This document shows positions 55,597 to 64,000 of a stretch of 64,000 nt of DNA, piece by piece. Position 1 is the first letter of the stretch, and every line of letters begins with the position of its first letter. The notes under the pieces are model-generated. The model was not told the origin of the DNA. It saw only the letters and a list, made by a program, of their open reading frames with translations, and searched no databases. The position numbers were made by a program, and so were the translations under genes. The stretch lies in NCBI GenBank assembly GCA_947561395.2, contig OX387185.1, positions 38,544,213 through 38,608,212 of the forward strand. Reading direction: 5' to 3'. Origin of the DNA: Buxus sempervirens (Eukaryota > Streptophyta > Magnoliopsida > Buxales > Buxaceae).

Positions 55597-56967
55597 GTTT
55601 CATTAACATTGTGGCACGAAGGACTCTCAGGTTCCACATTGCCTATTTGAAAGTTTATCATTTTAGCAGTAGACACTTCCATAGAAAAACTTTTATTCTG
55701 TTAGAGCAAGATAAATGCCAACATTTCAACCAAACCTTATTTGTTCTAAATGCCAACATTTCAACCAAACCTTATTTGTTCTGAAGACTATGGTATTGGA
55801 GATCATATGTTATGCCGATGCAACCGAAAATTTCCCAGAGGTAGAAGCCCAATGTTTGCCATCCTTCCCCAAATTGAGGTTGAATGGGGTTGCTAGAATT
55901 TTACTTACCATCCCTGGTTCCCAAAAGAAGTTCAACACTGCAAGGTTCCACTTACCCGTGGTGTTATCAATCAATTGATCCACTATGGATGGATTAAACA
56001 ATCCTTGGTTCTTATGGGCGAGGATCAGTGGACTTCCGTCATGAATCCACTTGTCCTCTAAGATGATTAGATCTGCAACTGTTTTCAGTAGCTACAACTG
56101 TTTCCATCCACAAGATTGATTAGATCTGCAAGAAGCATTCATAAAATTAGAATTGGGGTAATAGGTATTCTTCATGATTTCTGTCCAATGACTCCGATAT
56201 TCATTCATTAGCTGCAAGGCAGATTTCAGCAAGAGGGCTTGGGTCATATGATGCATCTTCTTAATGTTGAGACCATCATTACGCCAAGGCTAAAAGATCC
56301 TATCCCAGCAAATTGTGTGGAAGCCTTTACTCTGAGCACTTCTCCTCCAAAAGAACATCCTAGCCAATTGGTCCATTTTATTTGTAATTTCTTTGGGAAG
56401 AGAAAAACGACTCATGTAGTGGTTTGGTTGAGCCTACAAAACTGATTGAATCAAAGTAACCTTTCCCATTTGCGATAGAGTCATTGCTTTCCATCTTGAT
56501 AATTTGGAATCCATTCTCAACATAAGATCCTCACAATATTTCTTTTTTTGGTTTCCTCCCCGTTATTGGCATTCCCAAGCATTTTGACATCCCACTGCTC
56601 CTAGCCACATTGAATATTTTCCTAATATGCACTTTTCACAGTCTAGATGTGTTCTTGCTGAACTGCAACATTGCTTTGGCTCCATTGATCTCTTGACCAT
56701 ATTTAGAAAAATATTTGAATAAGATTCTTGTCATTGTGCAGGCTTCTCTTTCAGATGTAAATCCATAAAGATTTACATCATCTGCATACATTAAATGGGA
56801 GAGAGTCAAACCCCCATTTCACAAGCTAACACCTTTATACGTACCATCCAGCTCAGCACTAATGATAGCACAAGACAAAACTTGCTAGCATAAAATAAAG
56901 AGGTATGGGGAGAGCGGGTCTCCCTGGTAAAGACCTCTCTTAGTTGAGAAATTCCCCACAATGGACT
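55597..56967 (-). pseudogene. LINE piece 1: reverse transcriptase C-terminal part to zf-RVT
   Basis: On the minus strand the RT signature KRGLYQGDPLSPYLF is followed by HLMYADDVNLYGF (the Y-A-D-D catalytic motif). Further on come the thumb region, NTTGKWNLAVLNFFWEPGMV SKILATP and NLGKDGKHWASTSGKFSVAS A, then PESPSCHNVNE (first half of zf-RVT). Several stops and frame changes show it is dead. The 5' part of the LINE (rest of RT, endonuclease, ORF1) is cut off by the LTR starting at 56968 and would lie beyond the window. Confidence 0.88.
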
Positions 56968-59900
56968 TGTAAGCACCTCATTTTTGCACCTCCCAGAAGT
57001 GCCGGAAGTGAAAACCAAAAAGATAAGTGAAAACCCTGGGGAACCGAAATTGACTTTCTACTCAAGCCAAATCGACTGCCATACCCTATCTCGATTGTGC
57101 GCACCTCGGGCGCACTGAAAAAACGTGTTACATATTTTATGGAGTCGCCACTACCTGAAATGGTGCAGGTAGACACCTTGTTTGATTTTTTGGTCTGCAC
57201 CAGTGATTCTGGATAAGTGACCCGATTACAACCCAAGGAAGTCCTTGAACACCCTGATTGCCTCACCGAAATGGGTTCCCTTAAATCAGTTGGATCATAT
57301 TTGGGCTGATTTACTATTATTTAATTTTTTTTATCTTTTATATTTTTTTATGATCACATGTGTACAAATATTGGAGGAATGAGGGTTGCTTTGCTACATC
57401 CTATACAAATTATAATATATATGATACATATAAAAAAATCCAAAATAAAGAAATCCAAATCAAATATTTCAACATGGAGCAATGTACTTGGTTATTTCAA
57501 AAAAATATTTATTTATTTATTATTTATTTATTATTTTTTTCTTTTTCCCTTTTTTTTAATTTTATCTTTCTCATATATACAAGGGATTAGAGGATTGGGG
57601 GATTGCTATACTACATCTTACATGCACATAAGAATTCTAAAGCAAAAAAACCCAAATTAAAAAGAATAAGAAATGGGGGCGAATTCGACCACTTCCAATA
57701 AAATGTTTTAGACTCTATTATATAATAATATATCTACATTGGAAGAATGGAGGGCCACTACGTTACATCTCATGTAGTAAAATAAAAAAAAATAAAACAA
57801 AACAAATGTAAGTAAGAAAATCACAATAAACAAAAGAAACAAAAAAAGTGAAACAATCTGAACTACTGCACTATCCGCATTCAAAGATTCATATCTCCCT
57901 CAATTCTCAACCAAATTGTATAAAATCTAATTCCCTAGAATTATAACTTTAAGCACTAAAATAACCTATAGCAGATTTTAAAAATTCATTTTCATTTAAG
58001 AGATATGAAGTTGCAAAATTTATTGTTAGACATCTCCCTGTGAAAATCTGAACCAAAGAAAATTAAAAATAAAATACCTACTCATAGTGTAGGGTCTCAA
58101 GCATATTTTTACATTAAACTAAAATAAAAATACCACAAATCTCATTGGGACTCCAGACTTGAATCAAGCTAAAACTAGGTAAAAAAAATTGGTTTATCTG
58201 GAAAACAGGTGCAAGTCTAATGTAGAAAAACTAAGAACTTTACATCTTTGTCTTTTTTTTTTCTTACATGATAAAATTACCCAAAGCCATCAAACATATA
58301 TACATGTTTCTCACCAATCATGTAATCTCATCTCAAAAATTGTAATGAAAGAGAGGTCTCATACAATGTATTAAATAAATGACTCACCTATTATGGATTG
58401 ACACTTTAAAAATCAGGTCTTGGAACCTTGGTGTATCGTGAACAGCAGTTTTTCTTTCTCCCTCCTTGCTAGTGGACGTCCCTCTTATTTTCTCCACTTC
58501 TTCCTACTTGATATTTTTTTTTCAAAGAACTCTTTTACTTGTTCCCTCCCCCTTTTGCTCCCAACTTCAAGCCCTTTTATAGAGAATTCCCACCCCTTCA
58601 ACTTCTTAACCCCTAACCTTTCCTCTTCCTCTCCTAAACCTCTCCTTTCCTTAACTTCCCATCTTCCTCTCTTAAACACCTAAACCCCTAACTCCTCCTC
58701 TTCCTCTCTTAAACCCCTAACTCTTCCTCTTCTTCTCTTAAACACCATCATTCATTTAGGTTTGGTCAAAGTCTATTTTGTTCCATATTTTTTAGGCTTA
58801 TATTTTTTTTAAGCTTAGTCTCAATATCTCAAGAGAATATGAATTGGATCAATTCGTCCAACTCATTTCTCTTTGTTTATATTTTTTTATTTTCTTTTAA
58901 TCTTAAAACTTTTATTAACTTTGTTATTAAATTTTTTATTTATTTGCGTAACAAACCCCATTAGGAAACTTACTTATTTACTAAAAGAACCCCAAAAATT
59001 TTAATTTATCATTGGTTACATGGCAGCCACCATGGCGTACACGTGGCTGCCATGTGGCATCCAATTTCGGTTTTATAAAATTACCCAAACTATCCTTTAT
59101 TTCTTTTATTCATAACTTAGCCGTTTGAGATCCAATTTGAGCACAGTTTGGTGCATCGGAATCAGCTCAAAATTCTCTTTATTATGGGCTTGTTATTTCA
59201 AAAAGATAGGTCCACTATAAAAACCTCAATTTACGTGCCCACATATATGTCGGTTTAAGATATGCTTCTTAGGGAATTCTATGGTGCAAAAATGGGGTGC
59301 TGACACCGATGGATAGGAAATCCTGACACAGTTCCAACGCAACTGAGTTTGCCAAAACCAAAGTCCAGACGAAGAAATTATGAGCCGGTCAAACCCTAGG
59401 GAGCAAAAATTGACTTTCTGCCCAAACCCATATTAACTGCCATACCCTATCCCGGTGGATAGGGATTTCTGACACGATTCTAACGCAACTGAGTTTGCCA
59501 GAATCAGGGTCCAGATGAAGGAGTTACGGGCATAATCAAATCCTAGGGAGCAGTTTCGACTCTCTGCTCGAAAGCTGAATTGGCTGCCGCACCCTATCCC
59601 TATGGATAGGAAATTCTGACATGGTTCCGACGCAACTGAGCTTGCCGGAATCAGGGTCCAGATAAAGAGGTTACAAGTAGATCAAGCCTTGGGGCAAAAA
59701 TGCAGAAATGCCACCCACGTGGCAAATGTGCGAGTCACATCTGCCAAGTGACAAGGGAAAGGACAAAAGGACAAGAGAAACAAAATATCTTAAATATAAT
59801 ACTAATTTCTCTAAAATATCTTGAATTATCTAATTAAAATAAAGAAAAAAATTAGAAAATTCGGATTCTCTCATTAATGAGAGAATCAACATCAAATTAG

Positions 59901-60935
59901 CCAAATTGGAGAGAGAGAGAGGGGCAAATCTGGAAAAATATGATTTTCACTAAAAATATCCTAAAATATATTTCGGATACACATATTTTTGTGTATATCC
60001 GAAATTATATTTCGGATACAAGATAAGACTTCCAGATTCTCGTGTCAGATTCTCTGACCTTATCCCTGCAACAAATGATTGCTGATTTGACATATATGTA
60101 TTCGAAATTATATTTCGAATACAAAAAATTTGTGTATAGCTGAAAATAATTTTCGGCTATACACAAAAAATAGTATATCTAACCTGAGTTTTCGGATACA
60201 CTATTTTTTGTTTATAAATGGGCTCCAGCAGCTCATTTGAAGGGGTTAATTGGTTGATTTTGTCTTGTTCTAACCCCTCTACCCCATTCGTCCATCCATC
60301 TTACACCTTTCCCTCACACCCCAAGCACTCAAACCCACACCAAACCTCTCCTAACCCTTCCTCAACTACCTCTTCTTCAACTTGGAGCGAAGGAGGTGGA
60401 AATGAAATGCTGGAGAGCTGAAGGAAGGTGTCTTTTGCTGCTATCAACACCAAGGAGCATCCACACACTCCCTAGAAGGCTTTTACACTCAAGGTGAGCC
60501 TTCTCTCCAACTTGTACATCATATATGTGAAATCTTATGCAAGAATGATCATGTTTTGAGACCTCCCATGGTAAAGGGGAAGTGCCTAATCCACAAGGGA
60601 GAGGAGGAGAGACCATGGTAGTGTTGCTTGGGGTCTCACTTTAATGCCCTTTGTGTTCTTTGTTATTTGATAATGAGAAGAGCATGTTCTTCTCTTTCCT
60701 GTTAAAGTCCCATGTATCCCTTAATCCCCCCATTCTCCTTTCTTTATAAGCTTTGCTATTTAGTCTTTCTTAGCACCCTTTAAATCATGGCGTATGCATC
60801 ACCTTATTTGATTGTAAGCGTGCCTAGTTTCCCTTTCCTAGGTCATGATTCATGCTTCCATGAGTCTCAAGCATGACCCACCTTGCACTTTAGCACTTAA
60901 ATCATGTGTGTCTACTTTCTTTTATTTTAGGTGGT
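56963..60935 (+). mobile_element. LTR (TGTCAGCACC family) interrupting LINE RT, itself split twice
   Basis: It starts TGTAAGCACCTCATTTTTGC at 56968. It is interrupted by the reversed family member 57096-59305, resumes at 59306, and carries the 147-bp repeats (GCAACTGAG at 59339, 59485 and 59632). The rest parallels 44687-46590 and is then broken at 60935 by the Athila-like element. Its right end is outside the window. It is noncoding. Confidence 0.8.
57091..59310 (-). mobile_element. Reversed solo LTR of the same TGTCAGCACC family
   Basis: The element 57096-59305 begins TGTGCGCACCTCGGGCGC and ends GGGGTGCTGACA, so its minus strand starts TGTCAGCACCCCATTTTTGC like the forward copies. It is flanked by TCGAT (57091-57095) and CCGAT (59306-59310), a 4/5 target duplication. 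It inserted in opposite orientation into a relative. Its end segment has GTGGCGACTCC near 57160 (minus), shared with 48065. It is 2.2 kb, shorter than the forward copy. Confidence 0.82.
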
Positions 60936-62366
60936 TGATGTGCCTAAATTTTATACATGTTTTGTCATATGTTTACCCTTAATTTTATGCTAGTTGGTGT
61001 TTAATTTGCCTATTTATTAGAGTTTTTATGTATTTTTGTTTATTGTTGTTTAGGAATAAATAAATTGAAAGAGTCAAGAGATTGAGGAGGGGATCTACAA
61101 GATATTCTCAGAATTTTCGAATGAGCAAAAATTCTCTTCATCAAGAGAATAGGAAATTTTAATTTCCCGAGTTCCAGAAACATCCTTCAGTGTTTTGAGC
61201 ATAACTTGAGCTAGAGAGCTCCAATAAGGGCAATCTTGGTGTCTATGGAAAGCTAGGAGAAAGCCCTACAAATTTAATGTTGAAGAGTTTCCCAAAAACA
61301 GTCATCTTGATGGAGAAAATTGAGCATTAACATCAGAAACGGAAAACAGCTATTTTCAGAATTCAGTTTTGGAAAAGAAGTAAAAGGGGCTTTTAAAGCA
61401 AGGAAGGAAATTTTATATAAGAGAGACACAAGAGAGGAGGACGACCAGAGCTTAGAAGAGAGGAGTTTTTCACCATTGGAGAGGATTGGACGCTTGGAGG
61501 AAGAAGAAGAAAACAGAGGTTGAATTGGAGTTTGTCGATAACTACAATTCTCTATCTACATACAGTTTCCCTCTTAACTTTCTCATCTTCTCTTTGTCCA
61601 ATTTTCATTATGAATTTCAGAGATTTTATAGTTTGTTTGGATTCAATTATGAGCTAATTTCTATTGCTAAGGCTCCGATGTAATCTCTCCATGAAAATTC
61701 TGAATCCTACTTCTATGTACTCATGATTTTATTATTCTTTTTGAGTATACATCGTTAAGTTTAATGCTTTCAATTATCTGGCCAATAATTGAATGATTTG
61801 TTGTGCATGTTAATTTGAGAGATGATGCATGTAGTTTAGCTTCATTTGATGTATGCCATGAATTGAACGAAAGACAGAAATGTGCCAACATGATTCGTGC
61901 GGTTTGTTTTTATTAGATATTATTAATCTTAATGTACTCAATTGCTTTTAAATTCGCATAAGCATATCGCGGGTTATTGCATGTCGGGTAATTCTAATTC
62001 TACTCGAGAGAGGGTTTTAGATATATTTAAAATATTTCACCGTCAAATAGGATAATAATTGATTAATTGCTCGGTTAGGATTTGGAATTGGATTGGTTTG
62101 ACGAATCGGATGCCTTAGTGTTTTCTTCTTGGGTGAAATATCCTTATTTTTAAGTGTTTGGTCAAGTCCTTATTTTTCGATTCAATTTTTATTGTTTTTA
62201 ATTTTTCAAATTCAAAACATCACACTTTTGTTGATTTTCAAATAATTTAGAATTAGAACAATTTCGATAGCTAATAGGTAAATAGTCCTTGTGGGTTCAA
62301 CATTCTTTTCATCACTATATTACTTGTTACGATTTCGTGCACTTGCGAATTTTCACAACAAGTTTT

Positions 62367-62384
62367 TGGCGCCGTTGCCGGGGA
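62367..62384 (+). promoter_or_regulatory. tRNA-Asp primer-binding site
   Basis: TGGCGCCGTTGCCGGGGA is fully complementary to the 3' end of plant tRNA-Asp (including CCA), the primer for minus-strand DNA synthesis. It lies 6 bases after the 5' LTR end. Confidence 0.9.
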
Positions 62385-62504
62385 CTATTTATTTTCTATT
62401 ACTTTTGATATCATCAACTTCTAAGTTAATTTGATATTTCTTTATTTTAGTCTTAATTCTTAATTTTGTTTTATTTTTCCTTTTTCAGGTGTTCTGGGTT
62501 GTTC

Positions 62505-64000
62505 ATGAGACGTAGTCGAAGCTTGGAGTTAGTACCTTTTGATCCTGAAATTGAACGCACCCTTCGTCGTCTGAACAAGGAGAAGAAGGAGAATTCCACA
62601 ACTGAAAACGAAGCAATGGAAAATCAACTTGGAAACAGAACTTTGGGAGATTATGCTGTTCCCTTGGTCACCGGAGCTACTTCTAGCATTAGACGACCTG
62701 CCATTCAAGCCAATAACTTTGAGATAAAGCCAGCTATTCTTCAAATGGTGACATCAACGGTGCAATTTGGTGGCATGCCCCATGATGATCCAAATGCACA
62801 CATAGCTAATTTTCTGGAGTTATGTGATACTTTCAAACATAATGGAGTTTCTGATGATGCTATTAGATTGAGGCTCTTTCCATTCTCCCTCTGAGAGAAG
62901 GCAAAGGCATGGTTGAATTCACTTCCACCACTAACCATAACTACATGGGACGATTTGGCTAAGAATTTTCTAGCAAAGTTCTTTCCCCCAGCCAAAACCG
63001 TGAAGATGAGAAATGATATCACAACCTTTGTCCAATTTGATATGGAGTCTCTTTATGAAGCTTGGGAGAGGTATAAAGAATTGCTTAGAAAGTGCCCACA
63101 TCATGGACTTCCTGTTTGGATTCAAGTGCAAACCTTCTATAATGGTTTGCAACCCACAACACGTACAATGATTGATGCGGCAGCTGGAGGGACTTTGATG
63201 AAGAAATCACCGGAAGAAGCATATGATTTGGTGGAGGAGATGGCAACTAACAATTACCAATGGCCAGCGGATAGAGTGACACCAAAAAGAACTCAGGGAG
63301 CTCATGAAATTGATTCTTTTTTTGCTTTAGCTGCTCAAGTTGCAACTTTATCTAAGAAATTAGATAATATCAATGTAAGTGCCATTCAATCTGCTAATGC
63401 AATTTGTGAATTTTGTGCAGGGAATCAAATGGGGATAGATTGTCAAGTGGGAAGTCCATTCGCCAACAATAGTTCGAAGCAAGCAAACTTTGTATCGAAT
63501 TACCAACGACAAAACAACCCTTACTCCAACACTTACAATCCAGGATGGTGAAACCACCCAAATTTCTCATGGAGCAACTCGCAAAATGTTTCCAAGCCTC
63601 CACCGGGTTTTCAAAATCAGCAACAAGAGAAGAAGTTGAATATGGAGGAGGTAATGGTACAATTTATGGCAAAGGTGGATGCTAGATTTCAAGATCATGA
63701 CATTGCTCTAAAGAACAATGAGAACACTATGCGGAGCATAGAAAGGACGGTTGGTCAATTGGCAAAATTGTTGTCTGAAAGACCTCAAGGGTCATTTCCA
63801 AGCACCACGGAAAATAACCCAAAAGAGCAAGTGCAAGCCATTTCTTTAAGGAGTGGAAGGGAGCTTAATGTACCGGAGAAAAAGCAGGGAAAAGAGAAGC
63901 AAACTATGAGAGCTGTGGTGCAGGAAACTCAAGGCCAGGGTGCTCTTCCTAGTTCTGAAGGCCAAGACATCGAGGCCACAGCACCCACATTCAAGGCTGT
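62505..64000 (+). pseudogene. Retrotransposon gag (Retrotrans_gag type), broken by two stops
   Basis: Capsid protein of the Athila-like element. One frame runs to the window end, starting MRRSRSLELVPFDPEIERTL. It contains the gag core (LELCDTFKHNGVSDDAIRLR, KAWLNSLPPLTITTWDDLAK, FLAKFFPPAKT, RYKELLRKCPHHGLPVWIQV) and a Gln/Asn-rich tail. In-frame TGA codons at 62892-62894 and 63549-63551 interrupt it. No frameshift was noticed. The spacing from the PBS and the long leader fit Athila-like elements. It is probably non-functional, though recent since the frame is otherwise open. Confidence 0.85.

Larger units (their letters stand above)
49341..55601 (-). mobile_element. Reversed TG...CA element in LINE, with nested insertion
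   Basis: The element 49346-55596 starts TGTAACGCTCCGAATCC and ends AAAATTCGGGATTTTACA. It is flanked by GTTTC (49341-49345, 55597-55601). Reversed, its ends match those of 10276-13276 (TGTAAAA-CCCGAATTTTT), so it is the same family on the minus strand. Without the insertion at 51591-55130 it is about 2.7 kb. It has no coding region. It contains a 240-bp tandem repeat (49930-50330) and a palindromic repeat (50987-51085). Confidence 0.85.
60936..64000 (+). mobile_element. Athila-like Ty3/gypsy LTR retrotransposon, 5' end (continues past right edge)
   Basis: The 5' LTR 60936-62360 (about 1.43 kb) starts TGATGTGCCTAAATTTTATA and ends TTTCACAACA. A few bases later lies an 18-base primer-binding site for tRNA-Asp (62367-62384). 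A gag-like reading frame follows from 62505. PBS type and gag resemble the plant Athila/Tat group. pol and the 3' LTR are beyond the window. It is nested inside the LTR at 56968. Confidence 0.85.

Noticed and set aside
1-64000. tRNA, rRNA, snoRNA or known MIRNA genes
   Set aside because: No tRNA-like cloverleaf, rRNA segment or recognisable mature miRNA was noticed, apart from the antisense miR168 match in AGO1, which is a target site; the three hairpins have no known miRNA sequence.

Overview
The window is nuclear DNA from a flowering plant. It has AT-rich intergenic DNA, short spliced exons with GT/AG borders, plant-specific gene families (a miR168-targeted AGO1, a DYW-class PPR protein, an ALIS flippase subunit, a plant short-chain dehydrogenase) and dense, nested plant transposons. 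The long introns and heavy retrotransposon load suggest a large-genome woody dicot, basal eudicot or magnoliid, but I cannot name the species.

Genic half (1 to about 37 kb). (1) 1-4.0 kb, minus strand: the 5' half of an ARGONAUTE1 gene. It has a 5'UTR intron, seven visible coding exons (the last cut by the window edge), a miR168 complementary site and one GC-AG intron. (2) 4.2-16.2 kb: no host gene is visible. This stretch holds small DNA transposons (hAT-type MITEs with 8-bp target duplications, one of them nested in a fold-back MITE), tail-only retro-insertions, two TRIM-like mini retrotransposons, a 3.0-kb TG...CA element inside one TRIM repeat, and a 1.6-kb hAT-type element that carries three consecutive hairpins behind a TATA box. 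(3) 17.2-19.7 kb, minus: an intronless PPR-DYW gene, with a copia integrase relic beyond its 3' end. (4) 21.0-33.6 kb, plus: an eight-exon ALIS/CDC50 gene with a 9.6-kb first intron full of repeats. (5) 35.2-36.8 kb, minus: a two-exon SDR gene, convergent with ALIS.

Repeat half (37 to 64 kb). One L1-type LINE on the minus strand has been cut into at least five visible pieces: RT at about 56-57 kb, zf-RVT at 55.6 and 49.3 kb, linker at 48.2 kb, RNase H at 44.5 and 39.3 kb. Later insertions split it, and most of them still show their target-site duplications. The inserts are a solo LTR with a second solo LTR of the same family inside it (39.5-44.3 kb), an LTR carrying 147-bp tandem repeats (44.7-48.1 kb), a Harbinger-type MITE (48.3-49.2 kb), a reversed TG...CA element with a further element nested in it (49.3-55.6 kb), and another 147-bp-repeat LTR (from 57.0 kb). 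The last contains an antiparallel family member and an Athila-like Ty3/gypsy element with a tRNA-Asp primer site and a broken gag. The element nested at 51.6-55.1 kb carries a captured fragment of a host SAC-domain phosphoinositide phosphatase gene.

The four host genes act in unrelated processes: small-RNA silencing, organelle RNA processing, lipid flipping and NAD(H)-dependent oxidoreduction. They form no functional cluster. The most unusual material is the insertion architecture, the three-hairpin array, the captured SAC fragment and the nucleosome-length LTR repeats.
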